Source of the DNA: Alteraurantiacibacter buctensis
GTDB lineage: Bacteria > Pseudomonadota > Alphaproteobacteria > Sphingomonadales > Sphingomonadaceae
Length of the DNA: 64,000 bases
Assembly (NCBI RefSeq): GCF_009827655.1
Contig: NZ_WTYV01000001.1
Span: forward strand, 496,001-560,000
Reading direction: 5' to 3'
Below are positions 8,821-18,002 of the stretch, piece after piece; positions within the stretch are counted from its first letter, which is position 1, and every line of letters starts with the position of its first letter. The notes beneath the pieces were generated by a model. It worked only from the letters and a program-made list of their open reading frames with translations. It was not told the DNA's origin and ran no database searches. A program made the translations under genes and the position numbers.

Positions 8821-9821
8821 CATGGCTCGCGTCCGGCATTCCGCGGCGGCGGCACGAAGGCGAGCTGCGCCAGCAGGCTGCGCTGGAAGACCGAGCGGTT
8901 GTCGTCCGAAGCCAGCCACAGGCTGACCGGCGCGCCGGGGGCAGGGCTGCCGCCGTGGTCCACGCCGATCGCCTCCCAGTTGTCGCGCGGCAGCAGCGCT
9001 TCCAGTTGCACCAGCGCCTGCGGGTGCCAGGCCTCGCCGGGCACGAACTGCACCGGATCGAGCAGGACCAGGCGGCTTTCGAACACCGGCAGGTGCCAGC
9101 CCACCCGGCGCAACACCACGATCAGCCGCCCGTCCGGCAGTTCGGCCGCGTCGGTGGGGGAATAGCCGGCGGGCCACGACACCCGCGCGTGCTGCGGCAG
9201 CGCCCCTTCCACCGGATCGCCGGCATAGACGTAGGCATCGCCGCCGTATTCGCGCAGCACCACGAAGCGCCCGTCGGCCAGCAGCACCATGGCCTCGATC
9301 CCACCGTTCTCGGTCCACCCGGCGGCATAGTCCGGCTCGACATAGGCTTCCGGATCGCCGGTCATGCCGTAGCGATAAATGGTGTGGTTGAACTCGTAAC
9401 CCACCCAGTACTGCCCGGTAAGCGCCGACTGGGTGACCGATTCGATATCGAACATATCCTCCAGCGGGCGGTTGACCGGGAACAGGCGACGCGTGGTAAA
9501 GTCCAGCGGCGATGGCGGATCGACCCCCGGACGAGGCACGTTGAGCTGGTAGTTGCGATCGGAAAACAGGCGCACCGCATCGCGCCCCAGGATGAGCATC
9601 CCGGAATAGCCGCCGAAGTTCTCGCCCGAGCCGCGCAATTGCCACAGGCCCAGCACCTGCAGCCCGGCTACCGGACGCTGGCTGTACGGCAGGGGGTGGA
9701 TGGAAACCGCCGTGGTGTAGATGTCGGGCACGTGCGAGCGCAGCCAGGTGCCCGGGGCCAGCACCGCGCCCAGCGCCAGCACGGCGGCCAGCCGCAAGGC
9801 GGAATACCGGCGCGGACGCAT
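8820..9821 (-). CDS. esterase-like/phytase-like family protein
   Basis: Matches the 'esterase-like activity of phytase' family (PF13449): 'GGYSGMLIL' near residues 70-78, 'IESVTQSALTGQYWVGYE' in the middle (the start of a strand-rich segment) and 'NWEAIGVD', predicted to form a beta-propeller. An N-terminal hydrophobic segment (residues 8-24) suggests export or anchoring. The substrate is unknown and true phytase activity is not implied. It is the last gene of a leftward run xseA-DUF2093-M23 peptidase-this gene, 7 bp after the peptidase. Its stop overlaps the rpmB terminator. Confidence 0.78.
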   Translation of the reverse strand: MRPRRYSALRLAAVLALGAVLAPGTWLRSHVPDIYTTAVSIHPLPYSQRPVAGLQVLGLWQLRGSGENFGGYSGMLILGRDAVRLFSDRNYQLNVPRPGVDPPSPLDFTTRRLFPVNRPLEDMFDIESVTQSALTGQYWVGYEFNHTIYRYGMTGDPEAYVEPDYAAGWTENGGIEAMVLLADGRFVVLREYGGDAYVYAGDPVEGALPQHARVSWPAGYSPTDAAELPDGRLIVVLRRVGWHLPVFESRLVLLDPVQFVPGEAWHPQALVQLEALLPRDNWEAIGVDHGGSPAPGAPVSLWLASDDNRSVFQRSLLAQLAFVPPPRNAGREP

Positions 9822-9828
9822 GGCCCCG

Positions 9829-10770
9829 TCAGGACCGGGCGGGCAGGAACAGCAGCGGGTCGAGCCGCGCGTCGCGCCACTTGATCGACCAGTGCAGGTG
9901 CGGCCCGGTGGCGCGCCCGGTGGCCCCGATGCGGCCCAGCGGCTGGCCCTGGCGCACCACGTCCCCCTCGCGCACCAGCAGCTCGGAACTGTGCAGGAAG
10001 GCGCTGTTGAGGCCCTGGCCGTGATCGATGATCAGCAGGTAGCCTTCCAGGCTGAACGGCGTGGTGGCCGCCAGCGTCACCACCCCGTCGGCCGGGGCGA
10101 CATAGACCGTGCCCCCGCCCCCGGCGATATCGAGGCCGGAGTGATAGGCCCCCTCCTCGCCCCCGCGATAGATGCGCTGCGATCCGAAGCGGCCGGATAT
10201 GCGCCCCGGGGCTGGCCAGATGAACCGCTGCCGCCAGCCCTCGCTGGGCGCGTCGGCCACGCGCGCGGCGTTGATGCGGGCCAGTTCGGGACGGCGCAGC
10301 TCCATGAAGGCGGCAGTCGAACCGCCGGGGCGGCGGGCCACGTTGACCCGCTCGATCTGCCAGGCGCGGGGCAGGATCGGGAAGCTGCTGATCACCTCGC
10401 GCCCGTCGGCCATCACCGCTACCAGTTGCGCCGAGGGGCCGGCATCGCGGTCGAACGCGGCGAAGAAGCTGCCATCAGGCGCGATGGCCAGGGCCTGGTC
10501 ACCCAGCAGGGCCGAGACCGTGCCGCCGGGGACCTGGCCGCGAATCCAGCCGCCCTGGGTCAGTTGCCCGTCATAGGTGAAGGTGGCCGGGCCGCTGAAG
10601 GTGGGCACGGCTGGCGGGGTAGGCGTGGGGGCGGGCGCCACGGCCACCGGCGGGGGCGGCAGGGCCTCGACTGGACGGGGCACTTCGGGCGGGACCACCG
10701 CGCACGATCCCAGCAACAGGCCAGCGGGCAGGACAACAAGCAGGGCTCTTGGCCGCAGCGCCCCGGTCAC
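9829..10770 (-). CDS. M23 family peptidoglycan endopeptidase, lipoprotein
   Basis: A zinc metallopeptidase of the LytM/peptidase_M23 type that should cut peptide cross-links in peptidoglycan. The lipobox 'LLLGSC' (residues 18-23) is followed by a Pro-rich linker. The C-terminal domain (about 190-310) has 'HSGLDIA' (H-x3-D) and 'GPHLHW' (HxH), so the zinc site looks complete and the enzyme active. The GTG start overlaps the DUF2093 stop (GTGA). A periplasmic, membrane-anchored role in cell-wall remodelling follows from the family. Confidence 0.88.
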   Translation of the reverse strand: MTGALRPRALLVVLPAGLLLGSCAVVPPEVPRPVEALPPPPVAVAPAPTPTPPAVPTFSGPATFTYDGQLTQGGWIRGQVPGGTVSALLGDQALAIAPDGSFFAAFDRDAGPSAQLVAVMADGREVISSFPILPRAWQIERVNVARRPGGSTAAFMELRRPELARINAARVADAPSEGWRQRFIWPAPGRISGRFGSQRIYRGGEEGAYHSGLDIAGGGGTVYVAPADGVVTLAATTPFSLEGYLLIIDHGQGLNSAFLHSSELLVREGDVVRQGQPLGRIGATGRATGPHLHWSIKWRDARLDPLLFLPARS

Positions 10771-10970
10771 ACCAGCCCCAGAGCGCGGCGGGTGGAAATC
10801 TCCGCACTGGCATAGGGCTCCTGCAGGTCCACGCTCCAGTAGCGCAGCTCCTCCAGCGGAATCGGTGCACCCGTCACCGCGCAGGGCACATAATGGCCGG
10901 GGCGGACCACGCGGAACCCGTTGGGGCCATAGATCAGGGTGGCGGGCTTGTCGGACGATGACATCAGCAT
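10767..10970 (-). CDS. DUF2093 domain protein
   Basis: A small (67 aa) cytoplasmic protein matching DUF2093, an alphaproteobacterial family of unknown function: 'YGPNGFRVVRPGHYVPCAVTG' spans residues 14-34 in the usual order, then 'IPLEELRYWSV'. A TTG at 10976 would add two residues; ATG 10970 is preferred. It is commonly found beside xseA in this group and here sits between xseA and the M23 peptidase, overlapping the latter. Confidence 0.82.
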   Translation of the reverse strand: MLMSSSDKPATLIYGPNGFRVVRPGHYVPCAVTGAPIPLEELRYWSVDLQEPYASAEISTRRALGLV

Positions 10971-10994
10971 GGCCAATGCCCTACCAGCGCCCTG

Positions 10995-11030
10995 CCATCA
11001 AAGCAATTTGGGCCATCAAAGCAATTTGGG
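10995..11030. repeat. 18-bp tandem duplication across the xseA stop codon
   Basis: Two exact, adjacent copies of CCATCAAAGCAATTTGGG (10995-11012 and 11013-11030). The xseA stop (TCA on this strand, 11016-11018) is in the right-hand copy; the left-hand copy repeats the last four codons and stop in the same frame. It looks like a recent replication-slippage duplication with no coding effect. Confidence 0.9.
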
Positions 11031-12449
11031 TTGGCTACCCTCTGGCGCAGGCGCGGCGCGGGACGGCGCAGGGCGTCTGGCCCCCAGCGGCGTGACCGCC
11101 AGCTCGCCATCGGCAAAGCGCACCCCCAGTTGCGGCTGGCAGGCAGCAGCGGCGCGGCTGGTAACCGCCTTGCCGTTGCCGTCCACCACCATCGCATAGC
11201 CGCGCGCCAGCGGCTTTTCCGGGTGCAGCTGTTCGGCCAGGCGGGCGAGGCCGGCGAGGGCAGCGCGCCGGTCGGCCAGCGGGCGGGTGACCAGCACCGG
11301 GGAGAGGCGCACGCGGGCAAGCTGCTGGCTGGCCATCCGCACCTCGCGCTCCAGCAGCGCCGGGGTCAGCCGCAGCCGCGCCAGTCGCTCGCGCCCGCTG
11401 GCCGCCCGGTCGAGCAGGGCGCGTTGCAGGCGGCCCGCCAGGTCATCCAGCTTCTGTGCCTGCGGTTGCAGCAGGGCGGCGGGCCTTGGCAGCCGCTCGG
11501 CACGCGCGGCCAGCCGCTCGCGGCCAAGCTGCACCGGGCGCATGACGCCGCGCCGCTTGCGCAGCGCCAGCTCGGCCACGGCGTTGAGCAGTTCGCCCCG
11601 GACCGGCACCGCCATCTCCGCCGCCGCCGTGGGGGTGGGCGCGCGCCGGTCGGCGGCGAAATCGCACAGCGTGGTATCGGTCTCGTGCCCCACGGCGCTG
11701 ATCACGGGGATCGGGCTGGCGGCCACGGCGCGGACCACCTCTTCCTCGTTGAAGGCCCACAGGTCCTCGATCGAGCCGCCGCCGCGGGCCACGATCAGCA
11801 GGTCGGGTCGCTGGCTTTCGGGCATCTGGGCAAAGCCGCGCACAGCGGCCGCTACCTGCCCGGCCGCGCCGTGGCCCTGCACCAGCACCGGCCACACCAG
11901 CACTTGGCTGGGGAAGCGGTCGGCCAGCCGGTGCAGGATATCGCGAATCACCGCGCCGGTGGGCGATGTGACCACGCCGATGCGCTTCGGCAGGAACGGC
12001 AGCGCCCGCTGGTTGCCAAACAGCCCTTCCGCCGCAAAGCGCTGGCGGTTCTTCTCCAGCAGGGCCAGCAGCGCGCCCTCGCCCGCGATCTCCATGCTTT
12101 CGATCACGATCTGGTACTTGGAGCGGCCCGGATAGGTGGTGATCTTGCCGGTGGCGACCACCTCCACCCCGTCCTCCGGGCGGAAGGCCAGGCGCTGCAC
12201 CCCGCCCTTCCACATCACCCCGTCCAGCACCGCGCCCTCATCCTTCAGGCAGCAGTAGAGGTGGCCGGATGCCGCGCGCTTCACGCCCGACAGTTCGCCG
12301 CGCAGGCGCACGAAGCCGAAGCGATCCTCCACCGTCCGCTTCAGCGCGGCAGAAATTGCGGTGATGGAGAGCGGCTCGGAATTGTCCCCGGCGCGCGGTC
12401 GGGCTACCAGCCCGCCAATTCCATCATCATCTTCGGGAAATGCGGGCAT
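11016..12449 (-). CDS. xseA: exodeoxyribonuclease VII large subunit
   Basis: Large subunit of the single-strand DNA exonuclease. The N-terminal OB fold (about 25-120) begins '[19 protein letters not shown]'. The catalytic domain has '[17 protein letters not shown]', the '[15 protein letters not shown]' signature and '[28 protein letters not shown]' (the start of a conserved run). A long Arg/Leu coiled-coil region follows, ending 'PLARGYAMV'. The frame continues upstream, but ATG 12449 has a good AAGAGGA site 5-6 nt before it and gives the usual length (477 aa). That start codon overlaps the purD start on the other strand. No xseB is nearby. Confidence 0.95.
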   Translation of the reverse strand: MPAFPEDDDGIGGLVARPRAGDNSEPLSITAISAALKRTVEDRFGFVRLRGELSGVKRAASGHLYCCLKDEGAVLDGVMWKGGVQRLAFRPEDGVEVVATGKITTYPGRSKYQIVIESMEIAGEGALLALLEKNRQRFAAEGLFGNQRALPFLPKRIGVVTSPTGAVIRDILHRLADRFPSQVLVWPVLVQGHGAAGQVAAAVRGFAQMPESQRPDLLIVARGGGSIEDLWAFNEEEVVRAVAASPIPVISAVGHETDTTLCDFAADRRAPTPTAAAEMAVPVRGELLNAVAELALRKRRGVMRPVQLGRERLAARAERLPRPAALLQPQAQKLDDLAGRLQRALLDRAASGRERLARLRLTPALLEREVRMASQQLARVRLSPVLVTRPLADRRAALAGLARLAEQLHPEKPLARGYAMVVDGNGKAVTSRAAAACQPQLGVRFADGELAVTPLGARRPAPSRAAPAPEGSQPKLL

Positions 12450-13746
12450 GAACATCCTCTTGATCGGCGCGGGCGGCCGCGAACATGCGCTGGCGTGGAA
12501 GCTGGCGCAATCCCGCGCGATCACCACCGACGGGGGAAAGCTGTTCGCCACCCCCGGCAACCCCGGCATCGCGCAACACGCCGAATGCTTCGAAACGGAC
12601 CTGAGCGACCACGAACTGGTGCTGGCCTTCTGCGAGCAGGAGCATATCGGCCTGGTCGTGATCGGCCCGGAAGCCCCGCTGGTGGATGGCCTGGCCGATT
12701 CGCTGCGGACGGAAGGCTTTGCCGTGTTCGGTCCCTCTGCCGCAGCCGCGCAGCTTGAAGGCAGCAAGGGCTTTACCAAGGACCTGTGCGCGCGGGCGAA
12801 TATCCCCACGGCCGGCTATGTCCGCACCACCAGCCTGGAGCAGGCCAAGGCCGCGCTGGCCGGTTTCAGCGCTCCTTACGTGCTCAAGGCCGACGGGCTG
12901 GCGGCAGGCAAGGGCGTGGTGATTGCCGAGACGCTGGCCGATGCGGAAAGTGCGCTGGCCGACATGTTCGATGGTGCCTTTGGCGATGCGGGGGCGGAAG
13001 TGGTGATCGAGGAGTTCATGGAAGGCGAGGAAGCCAGCTTCTTCGCCATTACCGACGGGGCCACCATCATCCCCTTCGGCACGGCGCAGGATCACAAGCG
13101 GGTGGGCGATGGCGACACCGGCCCCAACACCGGCGGCATGGGGGCCTATAGCCCCGCCCCGATCATCACCCCGGAGATCCGTGCCGAAGTGCTCAGCCGC
13201 ATCCTGGTGCCCACGGTGCAGCAGATGGCGGCGGACGGTCATCCCTATTCCGGCGTGCTCTATGCTGGGCTGATGCTGACCGACGAAGGCCCCAAGCTGG
13301 TGGAATATAACTGTCGCTTCGGCGATCCGGAATGCCAGGTGCTGATGATGCGGCTGGAGGAAGACCTGGCCGATTACCTGCTGGCCTGCGCCACCGGGGC
13401 ACTCGCCACGATGGAGCGCCCGAAGCTCAGCCACGATACTGCGCTGACCGTGGTGATGGCGGCGCAGGGCTATCCCGGAACGCCGCAGAAAGGCGGCGCA
13501 ATCGCGCTGAACGATGCCGAGGCGGACGGCGCAGTGGTGTTCCACGCCGGAACCGTGATCGACGAGGAGGACGGCACCCTGCGCGCCAATGGCGGTCGCG
13601 TGCTCAACGTCACCGCGCGCGGCGCTACCGTGGCCGAGGCCCAGGCCAGGGCTTATGCGGCGGTGGACCGGATCAGCTTCCCCACCGGGTTCTGCCGGCG
13701 GGACATCGGCAACAAGGAAATCGCGCGAGAAAAGGCGCGCGGCTAA
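12448..13746 (+). CDS. purD: phosphoribosylamine--glycine ligase
   Basis: GAR synthetase: joins glycine to 5-phosphoribosylamine with ATP in purine synthesis. It opens with '[19 protein letters not shown]', and the ATP-grasp core carries '[15 protein letters not shown]' (about 146-160), '[12 protein letters not shown]' and '[12 protein letters not shown]'. The '[12 protein letters not shown]' metal/ATP site and C-terminal domain are complete (432 aa). In-frame codons upstream (from 12361) lie inside xseA and are not credible. The ATG shares two bases with the xseA start. Its stop overlaps that of the convergent MFS gene by 4 bp. Confidence 0.97.
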   Translation: MNILLIGAGGREHALAWKLAQSRAITTDGGKLFATPGNPGIAQHAECFETDLSDHELVLAFCEQEHIGLVVIGPEAPLVDGLADSLRTEGFAVFGPSAAAAQLEGSKGFTKDLCARANIPTAGYVRTTSLEQAKAALAGFSAPYVLKADGLAAGKGVVIAETLADAESALADMFDGAFGDAGAEVVIEEFMEGEEASFFAITDGATIIPFGTAQDHKRVGDGDTGPNTGGMGAYSPAPIITPEIRAEVLSRILVPTVQQMAADGHPYSGVLYAGLMLTDEGPKLVEYNCRFGDPECQVLMMRLEEDLADYLLACATGALATMERPKLSHDTALTVVMAAQGYPGTPQKGGAIALNDAEADGAVVFHAGTVIDEEDGTLRANGGRVLNVTARGATVAEAQARAYAAVDRISFPTGFCRRDIGNKEIAREKARG

Positions 13747-14963
13747 GCGGCGGTGACGTGCTGGCGCACCAGCCAGCCGGCGGTGGTGGCCACCAGGGCA
13801 CACAAGGCCAGCACGCCGAACAGCAGCAGCGCCGATCCGCCCGCCCAGTCGAGCAGGTAGCCGCCGGCAAAGCTCATGCCGATGCCGCCAATTCGGCCCA
13901 GCGTCATGCCAAGGCCGATGCCGCCGGCACGGATCGCCGGCGGGTAAAGCAGCGCGGCCATCGCATAGAGCGTGGTCACCGCCACGCTGGCAAAGCCCCC
14001 CACCCCGGCCGCCAATGCATCCAGCGTGGTCCGCAGCGCCAGGTCCGGCACGGCGGGCGCGTGGTCCAGCGTCAGGCCGAAGCCGACCAGGCACAGGCAG
14101 GCGAGCAGGGTGCTGCCCAGCAGGGTCACCCGCGATCCGGCGGCGCGGACCAGCCAGCCGGCCAGCAGCGCCCCGGCGATCGAGCAGGCGTTGAAGGCAA
14201 AGCTGGCCGCCAGCGCCTGTTCCAGCGTGAAGCCCGCATCGGTGAGGAACGATGGCATCCAGGCATTCAGGCCATAGACGATGGCGGTCAGCGCCGCGAA
14301 ACTGGTGCCGATCCCCGCATTCAGTCGCAGGTTGGCGCGGCTGAACAGGGCGACGGGTTCGCCGCCCGCTACCCGTTCAGCCCGCGGGGCCTCGCGCAAT
14401 AGCAGCGCCAGCACCACGGCCAGCGCCACAGCCAGCAGGCCCAGCGCCACGAACACGCCGCGCCAGCCCAGCGGCGGCAGCAGCACGGGCAGCACCAGCG
14501 CCCCCACCATGCCGCCAGCAGGCGTGCCCACGGCCAGCAGGGCCACGGCATAGGTGCGCCACCTCTCGGGCAGCCAGTCGGTAACCAGGGCAATGGCGTT
14601 TGGCCCCGCCGCACCGAAGCCCACGCCACCAATCACCCGCAGCACGGCCAGCGCGGGCACGCCGTCCGCCCTGCTGGCGGCAACGGTAGCGCAGCCGAAC
14701 AGGACCACGGACAGCACCAGCGCCCGCAGCCGCCCGATCCGGTCACCCAGCCAGCCACCGCCGCCGGCACCGATGGCCATGCCGAACAGCGCGGCGGCCA
14801 TCGCCGTGCCGAAGCTGCCCCGATCCACGCCCCATTCCTCAAGAATCACCGGGGCCAGCAGGGCGAGGAGCTGGTAATCCAGCCCGTCGATCACCAGCGC
14901 GGCCATCACCAGCGCGGTGGTGGCAATCAGGAAGGCCCGCGAAGGCGCGGGGCCGCCGGTCAT
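13743..14963 (-). CDS. MFS transporter (aromatic-acid/sugar-acid type)
   Basis: Inner-membrane carrier with about 12 hydrophobic segments. The cytoplasmic loop '[14 protein letters not shown]' after TM2 is the MFS motif A, and '[10 protein letters not shown]' in TM1 has the acidic residue seen in proton-coupled AAHS/aromatic-acid symporters. The substrate cannot be read from sequence. The frame runs far upstream through the SnoaL gene; ATG 14963 was chosen, with GTG 14975 as an alternative. It is the last gene of a leftward group with two SnoaL-like proteins, which hints at uptake of a small organic compound handled by those enzymes (inference). Confidence 0.85.
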   Translation of the reverse strand: MTGGPAPSRAFLIATTALVMAALVIDGLDYQLLALLAPVILEEWGVDRGSFGTAMAAALFGMAIGAGGGGWLGDRIGRLRALVLSVVLFGCATVAASRADGVPALAVLRVIGGVGFGAAGPNAIALVTDWLPERWRTYAVALLAVGTPAGGMVGALVLPVLLPPLGWRGVFVALGLLAVALAVVLALLLREAPRAERVAGGEPVALFSRANLRLNAGIGTSFAALTAIVYGLNAWMPSFLTDAGFTLEQALAASFAFNACSIAGALLAGWLVRAAGSRVTLLGSTLLACLCLVGFGLTLDHAPAVPDLALRTTLDALAAGVGGFASVAVTTLYAMAALLYPPAIRAGGIGLGMTLGRIGGIGMSFAGGYLLDWAGGSALLLFGVLALCALVATTAGWLVRQHVTAA

Positions 14964-14979
14964 CGGGGCAGTCACCCGC

Positions 14980-15483
14980 CTATTCGGCAGCCTGCTTCTG
15001 CGGCGGGTTGGACCATGCGCGGTCGTCACCCACCCATGGAACCTGGCCCTTGATCCACAGGTCCACGTCCACGCTGAACAGGCGCCATTCGCCGTCCGCG
15101 CAGCGCACCGCCTGGGTATCCCAGGTGCCCATTCCGAAGACGCGGTTCTCGAATGTGACGACATCGTGCTGCAGGATCGACCAGAAGCACTTGATGCGCA
15201 CGGCCTCGCGGCCCTTGTTCTCGCCATCCGGGCTCATCAGCACGGCGGAAAAGCGGTGCTGGCGGCCAAGGTAGTGGTCGGGCCGGGAATACCACAGCGA
15301 TTCGGTGGCGCGCTTCAGACCCTCCGCCCCCTCGCACATCCCCTGCGGCCAGTGGCGCAGCCAGCCATCCTCGGTAAAGCAGCCCGCGTAGCCATCGTGG
15401 TCGCCGGTATCGAGCGCCCAGCAATAGCGGGCCATCAGTTCCTCGATCTCGACGCGGTCTTCCAGCGCAACCTTCAGTGCCAT
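14980..15483 (-). CDS. SnoaL-like (NTF2-fold) protein
   Basis: A 167-aa protein of the SnoaL_4/NTF2 superfamily, a cone-shaped fold used by small isomerases, dehydratases and ring-hydroxylating dioxygenase small subunits. It shows the N-terminal helix 'IEELMARYCWALDTGDHDGYAGCF' (the first part is the family hallmark), an acidic residue in 'FTEDG' and a Trp-rich C-terminal sheet. Start chosen at 15483 because GGGAGAGAGA precedes it; 11 more codons upstream are open. The substrate is unknown. A second, unequal SnoaL gene lies 70 bp upstream and an MFS transporter follows. Confidence 0.75.
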   Translation of the reverse strand: MALKVALEDRVEIEELMARYCWALDTGDHDGYAGCFTEDGWLRHWPQGMCEGAEGLKRATESLWYSRPDHYLGRQHRFSAVLMSPDGENKGREAVRIKCFWSILQHDVVTFENRVFGMGTWDTQAVRCADGEWRLFSVDVDLWIKGQVPWVGDDRAWSNPPQKQAAE

Positions 15484-15553
15484 GTGTCTCTCTCCCTTTA
15501 TGCGGGGAAGATGCATGGCGGGACCGGTGCTGGCAAGGGCCCGGCGGCGCGGC

Positions 15554-16207
15554 TCAGTCAGCCGGTGACGAAGGGTCGCTCCAGTTCTCGCCGCTGAACG
15601 GGTGCGGATAGTGGAACGGCGGAAACCGCCGGCCCAAGGCTTCGTTGCGCGGTATCGAAGGCCGGTCGGGCGGGAACTCGTCGCTGGGAGGGCCGCTGTC
15701 GAAGACCGCCTGATCGAACCCCGCGATCTGGAAGTAGAAGGTGGGCACCCACCACAGGCGGCGGATCTTCCACGCCCCGGCTTCCTTCACATAATCGTTC
15801 TCGTAGAGCCCCTCGGCCAGCAGGAACTTTCCGCTGCCTGGCGGGGAATTGCCCTGTACCATCGCCCGGGCACGAGCCTTGGCGGTGAGGCCATCGGGGG
15901 CAACGGTGACCAGCGGCTGCATCTGGATATGGTGGATGATCTCATCCTGCAGCAGTCCCCAGCGCCCGCCGCCCAGCAAATCCTCCAGGAACCGGTGGAT
16001 CCGTGCCTTCCCCACATAGGTGCCGCGCTGGCCGATCTCGATCTCGGCACCCTCGTCGGCGAACAGGCCGACCATGGCATCCCACTTCCGGTTGTCGATA
16101 TAATAGCCATACTGGTACTGCAGGCGCGTTATCGCATCCTTGTCCTCCAGTTGCTGGAGGCGCTGCCTGAGGTCGGCCAGCTCGGCGCTGATGGCGGCGG
16201 GGTCCAT
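15554..16207 (-). CDS. SnoaL-like (NTF2-fold) protein
   Basis: A 217-aa SnoaL_4-type protein. A short coiled N-terminus ('LRQRLQQLEDKDAI', about 13-26) leads to the family start 'ITRLQYQYGYYIDNRKWDAM', and the core ends 'WKIRRLWWVPTFY' (about 152-164). The extra C-terminal tail (about 165-217) rich in Pro and Phe is typical of a subgroup found in sphingomonads with no assigned reaction. It starts 3 bp after the PfkB kinase stop, so the two are probably co-transcribed. Confidence 0.75.
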   Translation of the reverse strand: MDPAAISAELADLRQRLQQLEDKDAITRLQYQYGYYIDNRKWDAMVGLFADEGAEIEIGQRGTYVGKARIHRFLEDLLGGGRWGLLQDEIIHHIQMQPLVTVAPDGLTAKARARAMVQGNSPPGSGKFLLAEGLYENDYVKEAGAWKIRRLWWVPTFYFQIAGFDQAVFDSGPPSDEFPPDRPSIPRNEALGRRFPPFHYPHPFSGENWSDPSSPAD

Positions 16208-16210
16208 CGC

Positions 16211-17206
16211 TCAGCCCAGCCTGGCGGCCATCAGTTCGGCCAGGTCGGCCTCGGGCCGGGCGCCATAGTGGCTGATGATCTCGGCCGCGGCGATTGCGCC
16301 CATGGTCAGGCACCTTTCGATCGACTCATCCTTGACGAAGCCGGCCAGGAAGCCGGCGGCAAACAGGTCGCCTGCGCCGGTGGTGTCGACCACCTTGTCG
16401 ATCGGCTGCGCGGCCACCTCGGTCCGCTCGCCATTGTGGATGGCCACGGCCCCCTCCTCGCTGCGGGTGACCACCAGCGTCGGCACGTTGGGGGCCAGCG
16501 CGGCCAGGCCGGCGTCGAAATCGTCGATCCCGGTGATGGCGGCCAGTTCCACCTTGTTGGCAAACAGCACGTCGATCAGCCCGTCGGCGATCAGGGCGCG
16601 GAAATCGTCGCCGTGGCGGCTGATCACGAAGGCGTCGGACAGGGTGAAAGCCACCTTGCGCCCGGCCTTGCGGGCGGTTTCGATGGCCCGGCGCATGGCG
16701 GCACGCGGCTCTTCCGGATCCCACAGGTAGCCTTCAAGGTAGAGGACCGAGGCCCCGCCGATGGCCTCCTCGTCCAGCGCCCTGGCGGGCAGGAACTGGC
16801 TGGCGCCAAGGAAGGTGTTCATCGTGCGCTGGCCATCGGGAGTGACGAAGATCAGGCAGCGCGCCGTACTCGGCTCACCGCTGCGGGCGGGCGTGTCGAA
16901 ATCGATCCCCCCGGCACGGATATCGTGGGCGAAGACCGCACCCAGCTGGTCATCGGCCACCTGCCCCACGAAGGCGCATTGCAGGCCCAGGGCGGAAAGG
17001 CCCGCCAGCGTGTTCGCGGCCGAACCGCCGGAAATCTCCCGCGCCGGGCCCATTGCGGCATAGAGTTCGCGCGCCTGCGCCTCGTCCACCAGGGTCATGC
17101 CGCCCTTGGCCAGCCCCAGTTCCTCGATCAGTTCGTCGGAACAGGGGGCCATCACATCGACAATGGCATTACCGATGGCAATTACGTCATAACGAGGGTC
17201 GGACAT
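16211..17206 (-). CDS. PfkB-family carbohydrate/adenosine kinase
   Basis: Ribokinase-fold kinase of 331 aa that phosphorylates a sugar or nucleoside with ATP. The substrate-binding 'GGSAANTLAGLS' (about 60-71) and PfkB signature 2 'DTTGAGDLFAAGF' (274-286, catalytic base Asp280) are intact. Close relatives in Alphaproteobacteria are usually labelled adenosine kinase, but specificity is not certain. The frame extends upstream to 17536; ATG 17206 is the first codon that gives a normal N-terminus ('YDVIAIGNAIVDV'). It heads the leftward group with two SnoaL genes and an MFS carrier. Confidence 0.9.
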   Translation of the reverse strand: MSDPRYDVIAIGNAIVDVMAPCSDELIEELGLAKGGMTLVDEAQARELYAAMGPAREISGGSAANTLAGLSALGLQCAFVGQVADDQLGAVFAHDIRAGGIDFDTPARSGEPSTARCLIFVTPDGQRTMNTFLGASQFLPARALDEEAIGGASVLYLEGYLWDPEEPRAAMRRAIETARKAGRKVAFTLSDAFVISRHGDDFRALIADGLIDVLFANKVELAAITGIDDFDAGLAALAPNVPTLVVTRSEEGAVAIHNGERTEVAAQPIDKVVDTTGAGDLFAAGFLAGFVKDESIERCLTMGAIAAAEIISHYGARPEADLAELMAARLG

Positions 17207-17279
17207 GTAAAATCCCGTGCGGTGAGAGTGAAATTGGTGCAATTGACCTGCCCGCAACCCGCCGCAACCGCAAGGCCTG

Positions 17280-17987
17280 ATGCCCCCTGTTCTCACCAGT
17301 CTGCTGCTTGCCTTGCGCCAGTTGGGCGATGGCCGGGTGCTGCGCGTGCTGGGCAAGAGCCTGGGCGTAAGCCTGCTGCTGTTCGCCCTGCTGGCCGTGA
17401 CCCTGTGGTGGGGGCTGGATGCCTTGCTGGCGTGGGCCGGGCTGGACGAACAGGTGCTGGCCGGTGGCGGTGCCTTGCGTGGCCTGGCCTCGCTGGCGCT
17501 GACCCTGCTGGGGCTGTGGCTGGGCTGGCGCATCATCGCGATGGCGGTGATCGGCTTCTTTGCCGAGGACGTGGTTCGCGCGGTGGAGCAGCGGCACTAT
17601 CCGCAGGCCGCCAGCGCCGCGCGCGACCTGTCGTTTGTCCAAGGGCTGCGCGCCTCGCTGGTGGCGGCGGGCCGCGCGCTCCTGTTCAACCTGCTGGCCC
17701 TGCCGCTGGCGCTGCTGCTGATGGCCACCGGGATCGGGCCGGCGCTGCTGTTCTGGCTGGTCAACGCCCTGCTGGTTGGGCGCGAGCTGGCCGACATGGT
17801 GTGGCAGCGCCATGCCCATGCCCATCCCCGGTTCCAGCCGGGCCTGCACCCCGTGGGCCAGGGCGAGCGGCTGGTGCTGGGCGGGGCCATTACCCTGCTG
17901 CTGGCCCTGCCCTTCGTGGCGCTGCTGGCCCCCGTGCTGGGCGCGGCGGCTGCGGCCCATCTGGTTCATCGAAAGTCCCTCTCCTGA
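17280..17987 (+). CDS. EI24 domain (CysZ-like) membrane protein
   Basis: A 235-aa inner-membrane protein with about six hydrophobic stretches (near residues 25-50, 65-95, 125-165, 200-225). The spacing and the hydrophilic loop 'HYPQAASAARDLSFVQGLR' fit the EI24/CysZ family. CysZ is a sulfate permease in enterobacteria; for alphaproteobacterial EI24 proteins the substrate is not established. Divergent from the PfkB kinase; a lipoprotein gene follows 15 bp later. Confidence 0.75.
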   Translation: MPPVLTSLLLALRQLGDGRVLRVLGKSLGVSLLLFALLAVTLWWGLDALLAWAGLDEQVLAGGGALRGLASLALTLLGLWLGWRIIAMAVIGFFAEDVVRAVEQRHYPQAASAARDLSFVQGLRASLVAAGRALLFNLLALPLALLLMATGIGPALLFWLVNALLVGRELADMVWQRHAHAHPRFQPGLHPVGQGERLVLGGAITLLLALPFVALLAPVLGAAAAAHLVHRKSLS

Positions 17988-18002
17988 TATGCCTGTCCTG
18001 AT

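Noticed and set aside
12427-14094. 555-codon open frame on the minus strand
   Set aside because: It is antisense to purD and out of frame with the MFS gene; purD has all its motifs.
15602-18001. 799-codon open frame on the plus strand
   Set aside because: It runs antisense to the SnoaL and kinase genes and then over EI24. Its translation is His/Gln/Gly-rich with no domain, while the opposite genes have clear motifs. Long antisense frames are expected at this GC content.
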